From Ziziphus jujuba (Eukaryota > Streptophyta > Magnoliopsida > Rosales > Rhamnaceae): DNA of 64,000 bases. Numbering within the stretch: the stretch's first letter is position 1; the number at the start of each line of letters is the position of its first letter. Positions 49,620 through 62,442 of this stretch are shown piece after piece. Position numbers and translations under genes: made by a program. Where the stretch lies: NCBI RefSeq assembly GCF_031755915.1, contig NC_083383.1, positions 4,175,001 through 4,239,000 of the forward strand. The letters are read 5' to 3'. A model generated the notes under the pieces. That model made no database searches and was not told where the DNA came from. It worked only from the letters and a program-made list of their open reading frames with translations.

Positions 49620-51481
49620 ATGGGAAGAGCTCCATGTTGTGACAAAGCTAACGTCAAGAGAGGACCATGGTCTCCTGAAGAGGATGCCACTCTCAAGAGC
49701 TATGTTGAGTCTCATGGCACCGGTGGAAATTGGATCGCTTTGCCTAGAAAAGCTGGTCTCTCTCTCTCTCTCTCTGTTACTCTGTTCATATTTCTAATTT
49801 TCATTGAGATTGTTCTGCTTAAAGAAAGAAAATAAGTTATAGCATCGACAAGGTTTAGAAAATAAGTTATAGCATTAACAAGGATTTTTTTTTTCCCTAT
49901 ATATATATTTTTTATACAATTTGTTGAAGACTGAAGCACTTATGCTAGTTTTGAAAACCCAAAATATTTCTGTCTTCAAGAATCAAGTTTTTGCAAATAT
50001 GTTCTATGAGAAGTACTCTACTAGTTCAAGCTGGACAGCATCGTGAATTTGATGTACCTTTAAAAGGAAATTGGATTTTTATTTAGTCTATTTTTTCATA
50101 GCAAAATAAAGTTGGTTTTTTAAATAATGCGTTCAACCCAGAAATGGGGAAAAAAGAAGAAGAAGAAGAAGAAGAAGAAGAAGAAGAAGAAAAGAAAAGG
50201 GATAGAAATTGATCACTTTTGTAATTGGACAAGGGAGCGACTAATTATATGCTATTCCGTTCAGTTTGACAGTTTGTATGTAATCTGTTCGACTTGCATG
50301 AATGCAAGTTCTACGATTACGAAATAGATGATCTGTTTTCCTCTTTGTTACTGATATTTCTTTCTTCCTAGTACAACTTTTTCCTCAGTTTTGACTAAAT
50401 TTACACAATTGGTTCATATTCTGTGTGTATCGGATGTATATATATATAATATATATTAAAAATATGCGGTATAAAACTTTTCTCCTCCTCTTGTTTTCGT
50501 CCGTGGTTGACTAAATTTCATAATTCTGCAACTTTTCTTGGCTCCCCCAATTTATAGGCCTTAGACGATGCGGCAAAAGTTGCCGGTTAAGATGGCTAAA
50601 TTATCTGAGGCCGGACATCAAACATGGAGGTTTTACCGAAGAGGAGGACAACACTATCTGTAGCCTCTACCTCCAAATGGGAAGCCGGCAAGTTTTTTCT
50701 TCTTTCTTTTAATTCTCCTATTTATCAATGCTATTTATTTTTGTTTTTTTTTTTTTTCCCCTAATTTTGTTTCTGATACATTTTCACATATTTGATTGTT
50801 AGATGGTCTGTCATAGCTTCTCAACTACCAGGAAGAACAGATAATGATGTGAAGAACTATTGGAACACCAAATTAAGAAAGAAGATGATCGCAGGAAAAA
50901 TTAACCTTACAACGTCAACTAGTAGTAGCCAAGCCACCCCTATTAACCATGCCACTGCTCTTCCTGCCTCATCAACCTCAATAGTACCACCTTGTTTTCC
51001 CAAAACCGAAACCCATGATTCTGCTTTTCCAAACTTACAGACCCAAAACTCTGCCGTATCGAATTTGACTGATAATATTAATCATGGTTACAGTCAGAGA
51101 GTGAGTTTCAATCCATACTTGTGTAATCCCAGGTTCATGGATTTTTCAGAGTTTGGAACAAGTACTACCACTTGCAACAACAGTCCCATCAATGTTAATT
51201 ATTCATCGTCTCAAGAAGGTTCAAGCATTTCGGATTCACCAGCTATAGGTGATCATAAACACTGTACTGAGTCTATGCAGCCTGGTGGTGGAAATGTCTG
51301 CGAAGAAGATGCTGGGATTCTGATGGAGTTCGGATTTGGATTACCTTACTATGACATTGTCAATGGCATTCCCTTCGAAGAGAAAGCGAGTGAAATTGCC
51401 TGCATGAGTTTAGCTGATTGTACTAGTGTTAGTTCTATTATTCCACATGGACTTAATCAAAGTGTAATCAACTACTATTGA
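49620..51481 (+). CDS. R2R3-MYB transcription factor, subgroup 14 (RAX/MYB68/MYB87-like)
   Basis: Exons 49620-49755, 50558-50687 and 50803-51481 give 314 residues. The 130-base second exon and both intron positions are canonical for R2R3-MYB genes. Subgroup 14 factors are nuclear activators or repressors controlling axillary meristem formation (RAX1-3), Casparian strip formation (MYB36) and root growth (MYB68). Seen: the family start [10 protein letters not shown]2 tryptophans at 17, 38 and 58 with the one-residue GTGGNW insertion typical of subgroup 14, and R3 with F71, W90 and W109 followed by [20 protein letters not shown]. The C-terminal half is Ser/Thr/Asn-rich with an acidic end and no motif I can assign. 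Intron 2 begins GC instead of GT; with it the conserved GSRWSVIA is read, and no GT donor gives an open frame. An ATG at 49497 is in frame but lies upstream of the likely transcription start. Exact orthology among MYB36/68/84/87 is undecided. Confidence 0.93.
49827..49886. repeat. Tandem duplication of 30 bases in MYB intron 1
   Basis: AGAAAATAAGTTATAGCAT followed by ACAAGG occurs twice, 30 bases apart, with small differences. It lies in the first intron, downstream of a (CT)n tract that abuts the 5' splice site. Confidence 0.8.
50153..50191 (+). repeat. (GAA)n microsatellite in MYB intron 1
   Basis: About a dozen GAA/AAG units run without break in the transcript orientation. Expansion of such triplets can affect splicing, though nothing here shows that it does. 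Confidence 0.85.
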
Positions 51482-53472
51482 TAAATCAATTAGGACTAAG
51501 AAAATTGGGGAAAATAAATAATTAATTCTCTCGTTGGTTTATTCTATTATTAACTTTGTATTATCTTGAAGATATGATTAAAAAAAAAAAATAGAAGTAA
51601 ATTCTTGCTAAATTAAAAAGTGCTTCGTTGTGCATATAATTGGAGTGTCTCTTTCTTTGTCTATGTGCCAAGGTTTTGCGTGACACCGTCACGTACAGTG
51701 GGGTCTTGGAGATATTGTAAGATTACTATTCTTGTGCGAATGTACTTGAATGTGAAGCTATGCTCTCAGCATGTGTTTGCCTGTTTTTGGCAGGTAAAAG
51801 GGATCACGAAAGTTGCATGGGGGTTTGGCCGATTCAAAAGCTCTCAAAGTAATAATAATAACATTAAAAGATTAAAAAAGCAAAAAGAAAAAAATGTCCC
51901 TCTCAAACTATAACCATAAAAGATTCTTTCTCCGAGTAATGCTTGAAATTTATCTGAAAGATGCAAAATTATCTTTGTCTCGTTAGACAAAACATAAAAA
52001 AAAGGATCGTTTTGCGATTTTCATATAATTTGGGCAATTTTATACGTAGACATAATCACGCAAACCCAAATGTGGCATCCCAATATTCTCTATCATCTAA
52101 TTTGCTGGCTCAACATGCATGGCGAAACTAGTTAGAAGGCAACATATCATATATATATATATATATATATAAATTTCAAGGTTTGGAAAATGATTGTGGC
52201 AATTTCAATGACATTTGTGCTGTCCCCGAGACAGCTCTTTCTTATATTTGGGTAACAGCAGAGAACAAACTATGTATAACCCATCAAAGCAACGACAATA
52301 CACGTTTTAATAATGCCAGAGCAATATGCCTAAATTAATTTACGTACTATTTGAGATCTGTGATATTTCAAAGAGCCAAATTATAACTTCCCCAGTGAAA
52401 TTTTCTTGCATTGTACGGTTGAGTATATCAAAGTCTGATAACTAATTTTACGGTGGAGACAATTTTGGCCCCAATTTTTAGCCTACTTTCGTGTGAGAGA
52501 CTGAGAGGCAAAGGTTGCAATCGGTTAAATAATCTAATATGTTGTATATGTATCTTTTTTTTTTGGCTGAAATTGGGATTCATTGTATGCCCAGTGCTCT
52601 TTTGCTGTATTTGATTGGGGAGAGCGTTGCTGTGGTGGTAGCCTCCTAATCGGGGCTTTGTTGTTGTATATGTATCTAAGATAACACATTTTAGCTTACA
52701 TAATTTTGGTAGCCTATGTCCTATATGAAGAACAAACTAGTTAATGCTCGTTAATAACGGGTAAATAGCTAGAAAAAATATAAAACCTATATCATTAAAC
52801 AAAAGATAATCTAAAAAAACAAAAAACAAAAAACAAAAAACAAAAAAAGGAAAAAAGAGAGAAGCTGCTATAGGTGGTAGGATTTAGGCTTCCAAATTTA
52901 GAGACAAGCAACAAAGAAAGGAAAGGACCATCAAAAGTTGGTAGTTTAACAGCAGCCACTTAATTATCACATCTGCAAATTTAAAAATTATAACTTAAAT
53001 TTTGATAGATGGCCTAGGGCCTCTGCCTTTATGCATATGGTACCATCAAAAAGCTTTCTTTTCTTTTCTTTTCTTTTTCACCAAAAAAAAGAAAAAAAAA
53101 TATAGAGAAAGGAAAGGAAAGGGTTGCAGCAGAGCTGGTCTGACATTTTGTTCCCTCTCATGTTTCACATATTGGACTTTAGGGAATTGCATCATTATGT
53201 CTTGTATCTTCTTCTTGGTGGCATTGTATGCGAATGAATATTCCATTCTCATCAGGTCAATTTGGAAACAACACATAAACTTCTCAGCATTACTAAAAAG
53301 AAAAAGTCTTCGTCAAAGAGCACCTTGTTTATAAATGTTTCCTATGACTTGGTTAACCTCTTTCCGTAATTATATATTAATTAGCGTTACGAGGAGGAGT
53401 AAATATACGTTTTAAGTAAAAAGAATCATATGTACACATAAACACACAGACATATATATATATATATATATA

Positions 53473-53688
53473 GTCATTCTATAGTTAGAACCGTCTGAAT
53501 AGAGTTGCGTGTCGACCTACGAAAAGCAGATGCTACACAAGAAAAAAATATCAGCTTTTCACTCAGGATAAAAATAGACGCTATAAGAGAAAAAAACGTC
53601 GATTTTTCTTAAAACGTCAGCTTTGCTTAGGCTTTGTTCTTGATCCACATGCAATTCTATCCGGATGATTCTAACCATAAAGTTTCTT
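53473..53688. mobile_element. Foldback MITE-like element 1, embedded in (TA)n
   Basis: About 216 bases between two (TA)n tracts. The left end (GTTAGAACCGTCTGAATAGA) matches the reverse complement of the right end (GTTAGAATCATCCGGATAGA) and the likeness goes on inward through GTTGCGTGT versus ATTGCATGT, so the element can fold back on itself. No coding capacity. The (TA)n flanks recall Micron-type MITEs, which lie in TA microsatellites. Confidence 0.5.
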
Positions 53689-53708
53689 TATATATATATA
53701 TATATATA

Positions 53709-53868
53709 CAGTCCGTCTATGGTGCGGACGGTCCTCATGCGGACCACAGTATTGGTAACAGTTTTTTATAGTATTTGTGACGATTTTCTAAAAAACCATC
53801 GTTAATATTATGAAAAACCATCACTAATATTGCGGTCCTCATACGGACCGTTCTCACAATAGAATTTC
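53709..53868. mobile_element. Foldback MITE-like element 2, embedded in (TA)n
   Basis: About 160 bases bounded by (TA)n on both sides, sharing the central tract with element 1. Its left end (TGCGGACGGTCCTCATGCGG) resembles the reverse complement of its right end (GAGAACGGTCCGTATGAGG), and internal halves such as AACAGTTTTTTATAGTATT and GATGGTTTTTCATAATATT also pair, so nearly the whole element is an imperfect hairpin. Confidence 0.5.
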
Positions 53869-56800
53869 CATATATATATATATATACATGTCATTCCGCA
53901 AAGGGCAACCTAGGAAGCCCCTACATTACTAGGTCCTTTTTTCCACCCCTCCTGTTCTCTGAGACCTTCTATAAATGAAAATTTATTAATAATTAAAGAT
54001 TGAATAATTGAAATTTGTTTGTACTAAATATACTAATTGAATGCAATTGTAAATATATAAAATAAAGGATGCTCTTTCTGAACATGGAAATTAAGGACGC
54101 AGGGATAACTTTTCTTGTAGAATTCATAGGCTGCTTACTGATTATTCAACTACCTAGATTGTACGTTTTGACTTTTGCATGTTAGCTTCAGATACTACAG
54201 AAGAAAATACTTGCCATTGATAAAACTACAAGAAAGTGAAAAGTTGCATTAATGATAAATTCATAAAGGTCCATGTATATGTTTACACGTGGTGAATAAG
54301 AATTTCAATCTTCTTAAGCAAAAGAAAAGGAAAAACAGAAATTCTAATTAATTAGAACGCTAATCATAATTTGATTACCAAATATTTACTTTGACTTTAC
54401 TCATTTATTTGTATTTCGAATGGCTTCTATTTTTTGGCACACCACTTGGCCATATATATCTAAATTTTTGTAAATTAAATTGGTGTCTTTTTGTTCGATG
54501 CCAATTGGTTATAATAATGATAGCTTTTAGATTTCAGTTGGTTTTTCTTTTCTTTAATGTCTGATGTGTGCGTGTATATATATATATATATATATATTAA
54601 GATGTTCCAAGTCAATGAGAACGACAAATCTTAATGTGAAATGGGTTAACGTAATGACTTTGTTACTCATATAACAATGAAAACGAAGACCCATTAAAGT
54701 ATGTGATTTTTGGATTAAAATTTAAATTTATTCAAGTTGTCGTTATAGAACACATATCCTTACATATTCAAATGGTTGGTGCTCTCTCTATCTAGTTGTT
54801 TATACCATCGATCAGTTAAGAATCTTAGCAAATTGCAAGCACGCATATGGTTCATCGTCTTCTCATTTCTATATTATTCTTATGGCGCTCTCACGTTCCT
54901 TGTGTCTATGACATTGAACGTTTCAGTAATACGAATATATATTTATATAAATCAATAAATAAATATATATTTATATAATCACAAGTAGACAAAGTCATTG
55001 GAAAATATTTTACATGCATGGTGTATTCAGGTCATTATGATTCTCCATACATGTAGTTGACATACATAAGGTAGCTTAACTATATCCACTACAAATTTTT
55101 ATTTTACGCTATATTCAATACCCTCGTTCTCTTGACCTCTTCAATAATAACCACCAATATATATATATATATATATATTTTAAAAAAAAGCTGATATTAG
55201 TAACTGGGGATAGAATTCCCTTAAGAATTTTAAGGGTACTTACACATGCGGGAAAAAAAAAAAATTCAAAAAATCAAAAAATCAAAAAATCAAACTAGAC
55301 TTGGTAATCAATTGAACTTATAGTTTTAGCAACTTAATTCCTTTAAAAAACTTATAGTTTATCTAGAATATCAGTAAATATAAAATATGCGACATATCGT
55401 CTTCATCTTATTTATCTTTCTAAAATATTAGAATTTGCAAGGACAATACATGACTTGGTCAAAATTTAAAATAACAGCGCTTGCACCAATTGGTGCTGAC
55501 ACTTCATGCTTCTGAATATCTTTTTTTTTTTTTTTTGTTAGGGTGAATTCATACTTCTGAATATCTGTTTCATACAATTATAATGTCAATCTATATCTCA
55601 TCTATTATGTTGATTGTATCACATTCAGAAAGGAGAACAAAATGGAATATTTGAGTGCTCCGATGTCTTGTCTGAAAGATTTAGAAGAACGTAACTAAAC
55701 AAGGAATCTACTTTGAGAGTTGAATTTCTAACTACTCAATTGGTTGTTAATATGTCATCGCTTACACCTACTTGGTAATTTATTATTCCACGGAACACAG
55801 AACCACAGGTCAATGTTAGAAGAATAACGTTCCAAGACATCAAGGCTCAAGTCCAAACCAACCCAGAACAAATGCAGCGAATGAACCAAAGAGGAAGCCA
55901 GCATTTCACTTTGGTGTCAGCCGCCTTGGTTGGGCTTCGTTGGACAACACATTTTGGGTCCGTTTATGCATGATAAGTCCATTCTCTAGGCCATTTCAAA
56001 ATAAACAGCCCACTATGGATATTACCAGCTAAAAAGATAATAAGAAAGGAAAGCCCTGTATGGAACAAAATCATACACGTTTTTACAGATTTGAAAAAGT
56101 TTAGACATATATTTCCTTTTTTTTTATTTGTTCTATTTTCCCTTTTTACATTTTTTTTTTTTTTTGGGTTCAACATAAGCATCATTAAAATTACCATTAA
56201 GAACTTCCTTCGAAACACTTACTTTAAATTCAGTAAAAGTTATTTAAAATTTGGAAAATACAAAGTTTAAAAATTCAAAACTTATTCAAAATTGTAATAT
56301 GATAATAAAAAGAAATCCCAATGTCAGAAATTCATTAATCTGAACTTGGAAACTATAGGATTTGGAGGGCTGAGCGGTCAGTCTGTAATGTTAATATTTT
56401 AAAAAACGGAGGGAGAGTTTTATGCTTCACCACAAGGAAAGTGAAGAAAGTTTTTGATGGCAAGCTAGTGTAGTGGTCCTAGTGGACACGTTTTTAATAT
56501 TTTAAGTTATGACATTAGTTTTAATATTTTTAGCCTTTTTATTTTAAAAAAAATTGGACAATTATCTAATTCCTGATTTGTTCGTCACCGTGGCAAATAC
56601 GAGTAAGGGTTACGCTACCATTAGCGTTCGGAGGCATTAACCACATCAAATGAAAAAATAAAATAAATAAACAGAAAGCCTTCTAGGCTCCTATAATGCG
56701 TCGTTAAAATAACATAAAAAAGGGGAAAGTATGGGATAAAAAAAGAATGGTAAAATATAAAAAGAAAATCGAATTTAAAGCATGGATTATGTATTTTTCT

Positions 56801-57322
56801 AAAGCAAAAAAAAAAAAAAAGGATTATGTATTTTTCTTTTTATAATAAAATTTAAAGCATGGGATTAATTAAGAAAATAAATAACACGACGTATCTTTTT
56901 AATATATAAAAACAAGGAGAGGTTCGAAGGCGTTAAAAAAAAGTCGCTCTTTTATTGATCTTCATCGTCAGAGCGTCACACCTTTTATTTGTTTCGATTC
57001 CTTTTTCAGTCTAAATAGTAAATACCAGAAAGGCTTTATTATTATTATTTTTTTAAAAATAGGCTAAATACCACAAAGGAGCACCTGAGTACGTCTCTCG
57101 CTTATCCTTTGCGACCCACGCGCCAAGATCTGAATCCTCTCTGCACAAACTCGGAGGTTCTTTTTCTATTTTCTGTTTGGTTGAAGAGAAAATATCAAAT
57201 CTCTAATTCCAATCCTCTCATTCACAAATTTAACGAGTTTTGCGATTAGTCAGATCCATCGTGATTGTGCCGATTTCATCGTACATTATCATTTTCCTTT
57301 TTTGTAATTTTGCAGATCCGTC

Positions 57323-60024
57323 ATGGATTTCATGAAGGTCATCGATCAAACGGTTCGAGAAATGTTAGCTTTCATGCCCTTTGCCGCTGCAATTTTTCTC
57401 ACTTGGCATTTAATCTTTCTTTCTTTGTCCTAATCTATTCCTCCCGGTGATTTTCAATTCTTATTTTACTATCTCTTCATTGGCAGAAAGAGGGAAGTAA
57501 ATCTGAAGGTGTTGAAGGTTCCGGAGATCGAACAGAAGGTAATTCGTTTTCCATGTGATATTGTTCTACGCTTTCAGATTTTATTATATATTATGTATTT
57601 AGTTTTGTATGAATATGAGTTAAATTGTCGACTGAAGGCATACCAAATGCTTTTTTGTTTGTTGGTTTTATAAATTCTTGCTCACTTTATGCTATCATAA
57701 GTAACATTCATATTATCCATTAATCTTTGATCTGCTGTATCAAATGCATTTGAAGTTTGTTATTAGTAAAGATAATAGAAATAAGTAGGAGGGACATGGT
57801 AGTTTACCTGCTATCGTACTTTGTATTTATTATTAATACAGGTACTGGATGCAACGGACAATGAACCTTGGGGTCCCCATGGCTCCGCGCTGGCTGAGAT
57901 AGCACAGGCCACTAAGAAGTTGTAAGTTTTAAATGATCATTTCTTTGTTTTATTTTATTTTTGTTTGGAACTAATTTTCTGGAAGGTAAATTTATTGGTT
58001 TACTAATAATTTCCTGATGACTTTTTAATATCTTTCAGTACGGAATGCCAGATGGTTATGAATGTTTTATGGACTAGATTAGGTGAGACTGGCAAGGACT
58101 GGCGCTATGTCTATAAGGTGAGAAGTAACTAAACACACTACCACATTATTTATTGTCAGAAATTAAAAGATGCAATTATATGTTTGTGTATCTATTTCCC
58201 GAGAACATTGTGTCATTTGCCTATCCGTGATTTGCATATCTGAAATCACTTCTGTATCAGGCATTGGCTGTGATAGAGTATTTGGTAGCACATGGATCTG
58301 AACGCGCCATTGATGACATTATAGAACATACTTTCCAGATCTCAGTAATAACCACTGTCTTAAATCCTGCAAAATTGCACACAATACTTTTACATTACCT
58401 AAACACTGAAATTTTACTTTCTTATTTCTCATTATCTTGTTTTGCTCTGTATTGGTGAAGTCACTTTCAAGTTTCGAATATGTTGAGCCAAGTGGAAAGG
58501 ATATGGGATTAAATGTGAGGAAGAAAGCAGAAACAATTGTTGCCCTTTTGAATAACAAAGACAAAATACAAGAAGTTAGAAACAAAGCTGCTGCAAACCG
58601 TGACAAGTATGTTTCTCTTAAGGACTTTCTTGTATGGTTTACTTCAACTTCTGGGAAGTATGAATTATGTTTTTGATATATTTCTGTTAACTGTTTCGAA
58701 CTTTTATTTTTAGGTACATTGGACTTTCATCGACTGGAATAACATACAAGTCAGGTTCCTCAGGTTTATCTTCATATAGTAGTGGCAGCTACCAAAGTAA
58801 CAGCCGTTATGGAGGCCTTGGTGGTAGTAGAGATGGTGATTCGTTCAGGGACAGCTACCGAGATAGGGATCGATATGATGATGAAAAGACTGAGAGGGAT
58901 ACCTACGTTAAGTCACGCCGTGGTTCTACAGGTGAGAACCACGGAAGCAACTTGAAGGACACTACTACACGCTATGGCAGGTATAGGTTTTATTACTGAT
59001 CAAGATAGTTTCAAGTCTTTTTTAAGGATTTCTTCCGCTCTGCTGCAACTTTCATATCCTTTATAGGTGTATGTCTTGTTTGGATCTTATTTTTATTGTG
59101 TTGTGCATAAGAGCAAGTAATGCTGTCCATCTAATATTGGTTTCTGTGGGAGTCAAAAAAATAGTTTAGAGAGTGCAGCTTGTGTTCATGTTCCATGCAC
59201 CTTTTGCAATGTGCTTTCTCTACTCAGAGTGTTTATCTTTTTCTGTATGCGTGCATGTGGCATGTGCATGAAGAAATAACTGCTGAAAGGATTTTAAACA
59301 TGGTTTCAAATAGATTTTTTTTTAAAAAAAATCTTTTGGAATGTTGTGGCTAATTCTGGTGGAATATTACCTTTGCAATTTTTTTTCTATTTCTCCTGTT
59401 TAACTACGGAACTGTTGCATTTATAAAAATAAAATCACATAATACACTGCCTCTCTAATTTTTATATTGTTCACTGTTTCACTAATTTCATAATGCATGT
59501 CTAGCAGGAAGGATCAAGATAATATGTCATCCACTGCATCAAAGTCATCATCTAAATCAAATGACTTTGATAAGTATGGTTCAATCCCAACTCAAAGCTC
59601 AAGTGTTCCTTCAAATTATTATGAGGATGATTTTGACGATTTTGATCCACGAGGAACTTCCTCTAGTAGTAAGTACTCTGAGCTTGGTGGTACAATTGTT
59701 AATTTCATTTAACACTGCAAGAAACCTTGTGTTGTCCATATTGGCAAAGGTTTTTCTGTATCTGTTCTGTGGGCTTTGTACCTACACTCAAAATATCCAG
59801 AGCAAATTGTTTTTCAAGGAGGCAAGCACACTCATGGAGACTCATTTATTCTGTTGAACAGCTTTTTGTTGATGAACCATAGGAGATAAGTACCTCATAG
59901 GCTTTACTTAGATTGTCGTGTATCGAATTTTGCTACAGATAAATTATACAGAAGAGTAATGATGAACTGATTATATAGGGTGAAAGCTAATAGAGAGAAT
60001 GTATAATATAAATATATCTAAGTA

Positions 60025-60068
<44 letters not shown>

Positions 60069-61818
60069 CGTGTGTCTCTATAAACATATGCAAGCATGTA
60101 TAGTGTGTATGGTTGCATGGAAATGGTAGAAAAAGTTGTATGTGCCATTGAAAATTCATATCATGCCTCTTGCCTTAATGCATTGAATTGTATGTTTTAA
60201 GGTTCTACGCTGTTTCTCCAGTTACATGCCTCTATGTGAATGTCAAAAGTAGCATTGAATGAAATAACACTTTGGTACTCTGCGTCATTAGCTGCAGTAG
60301 CTAGTCAACAAAACCGCCTCACTATGTTAATTATGGAGATTTGCCTTGGTATTCTTTTCATATAAATAATATGTATGATTGACTGGATATATTTTCCACT
60401 TTATTGTGGATTATTTTTTTTACAGAGAGTGCTGGAAGTTCTAAGCAGGTGGATCTGTTTGGAGAAAGTTTGATTGGTGACCTCATGGACGCACCAACAT
60501 CTGTTCCTGCAGAAAATCCTGCCATGGATAGCAGTCAACCAGAAGAAGTTGATCTGTTTGCTGATGCCACATTTGTGTCAGCACCAGTCCAGGTGGAAGC
60601 CAAAGCAAGCTCCCAAAACAAGGTAAGATTTCTGTATTCAACTTATCAGCAGGTTGATAGAGTGGGTACGGTACCATATTTTTGGAATTCCAGAAGATGT
60701 TGATAGGCAGAAGTTAGATGTACAAATAATAAAGTTAGAGAGAGAGAGAGAGAGAGAGTTAAGGTTATGATGATTACAGTGATGAGCAATGAGACAATGT
60801 GGTCAGATGTAAATTATTTAAATCTGAAAAGTATTTGCTTAAAAGCATGTTGATTTTTGTTTGTAAATTGGAAACTTAAAAGCAACAATTTTCATTAGGA
60901 AGGTTGATGAGTATGGTTCTCCTTTTAATAACCGTTCTTCATTTTGCCAATTTTTCTTATCAGTGTCTCATGCCTTTTCTTCTGCACTAAGAAAGTGTTG
61001 TAATGAAAAATTGTACAGAATGAGGCTGATCTATTTGCTTCAGAACCTGTCATTTCTCATACCTCTCCAACGGTTGACCTTTTTGCCACCTCTGACCCAG
61101 TCGTGCAGCCAGAAATCAAGTCTACAAATGCTGCACCAACAAACATTAACCTTTTGGATCCCTTTGCTGCTGTTCCACTTAACAACTTTGATGATTCTGA
61201 TCCTTTTGGTGCATTCACCTCTCATTCCAACTCAGCATCTACAGAACCTTCAAAGATTTCTGTCAGTGATGGAAGCCAAAATGGTAATTTAGGAGGAAAT
61301 GTTTCGTCAGAATCGAAGACTGCAGTCAGGAAAGATTCTTTCCAGGTGAAATCTGGAATTTGGTCTGATTCACTTAGCCGTGGATTGATTGATCTTAATA
61401 TATCTGCTCGTAAGTATATCTATCTCTACTTTCATAGTATAATAATATATTTTCTCGTCTCTGTTCCCCTATGTAGTTGTTATTTTAAAATACAAAGATT
61501 TTAGCACGTAGATTGGGTCGCAAATGCTTCTTATTTTTGGGACTTAGCTTTCGTAATGGCATCATTTTTATGAATGAATTGGCAGCCAAGAAAGTAAATC
61601 TGGCAGATGTTGGCGTGGTGGGTGGATTAAGTGATGGATTAGATGAAAGGGAGAAAGGACCGCAGGCTTCGTATCTCATGGGGAGAGCGATGGGTTCAGG
61701 AACTGGTCTCGGTAGATCTGGTTTCACTTCTTCACAGGCAACGGGAGGTGATCAGTTCGACGACTTCTTTTCTACCCTCAATGGTCAACCCTATCAATAT
61801 GGAGGTTTCCAAAAGTAA
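57323..61818 (+). CDS. EPSIN1: ENTH-domain clathrin adaptor, EPSIN1 type
   Basis: Eleven coding exons, 57323-57363, 57487-57538, 57842-57921, 58039-58117, 58261-58344, 58461-58606, 58714-58980, 59505-59668, 60426-60622, 61019-61409 and 61586-61818, join to 577 residues. The protein bends and coats membranes at the trans-Golgi, binding phosphoinositide through ENTH and recruiting clathrin, adaptor complexes and the vacuolar SNARE VTI11 in Arabidopsis. Seen: [13 protein letters not shown] start and an ENTH domain to about residue 150, a Ser/Tyr/Asp-rich linker, the [10 protein letters not shown] stretch, four DLF motifs (in VDLFGES, VDLFADA, ADLFASE and VDLFATS), two DPF motifs (LLDPFAA and SDPFGAF), and the clathrin-box-like LIDLN before the conserved [13 protein letters not shown]. 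All junctions keep frame. Exon 8 has a NAGNAG acceptor (59505 or 59508) that adds or drops one Ser. ATG follows a likely leader-intron acceptor at 57314. Its 3' end faces the KH gene. Confidence 0.96.
60025..60066 (+). repeat. (AC)n microsatellite in epsin intron 8
   Basis: About twenty CA units in succession, the longest dinucleotide CA run of the window, in the intron after the [16 protein letters not shown] exon. A likely length-polymorphic marker. Confidence 0.9.
60739..60758 (+). repeat. (GA)n microsatellite in epsin intron 9
   Basis: About ten AG units within the intron between 60622 and 61019. Confidence 0.8.
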
Positions 61819-62403
61819 ATATTTAATTATTCATTCATCTTCATATAATTCTTTCTTTAGCCTATCAATGGAATCCATGAGCGTTTTGGTGTGCTGAGTT
61901 TGTTCATTCGTACATCATAAAAATGCTGTTATTTGAGAAATTTGGAATCGTGAGTGGAAGATATATATATATATATATGTTTTTTGTTTTTATTTTTTTC
62001 CTACCTCATGAGATCTTCTCAGTTTTCGATAGCTTTGTCAGATCGACACTTTTTAAGTTTGATATGTGGGGTTCTTTATTTGTCATCTTAAAAAAAAAAG
62101 AAAAAAAGAAGTGTTCTCTGAAGTTTGTAACATGCACTACAATAATATATAAATTAAATGAACCAAATAAAAATCGTTCCAATGTTGTTCTCTTTATAGT
62201 CTTTCCGTACTCGATATATTTGAGAACCCACTAAGAATTATTATTCAAATATGAAACACGATTATAATTTTTCAAAAAGAAAAATGGAACGATTCTACGA
62301 GCTACATTCTATATTTAAGATTTACGAACTCCGACATGTTCGAGGGGTATGGTTAACAATTTATAATTACATCTATTTCTTAAATAACTAAATGTCCATA
62401 TTT

Positions 62404-62405
<2 letters not shown>

Positions 62406-62441
<36 letters not shown>
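62406..62441 (+). repeat. Poly-T run of 36 bases
   Basis: The longest homopolymer of the window. On the minus strand it would read as a poly-A tail, but no retrocopy was recognised beside it. Confidence 0.85.

Positions 62442-62442
<1 letters not shown>

Larger units (their letters stand above)
51482..57050. other. Intergenic between MYB and epsin genes
   Basis: No gene is supported in these 5.6 kb. The stretch is AT-rich with (TA)n tracts near 52149-52171, 54573-54597 and 55159-55179. Two foldback elements embedded in (TA)n lie at 53473-53868. A direct repeat of GGATTATGTATTTTTCT around 56784-56838 flanks a poly-A run. The last 250 bases probably form the epsin promoter. Confidence 0.6.

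Noticed and set aside
52600..52680. G/T-rich segment near 52.6 kb resembling a repeat-element end
   Set aside because: No terminal repeats, boxes or duplication could be defined by eye.
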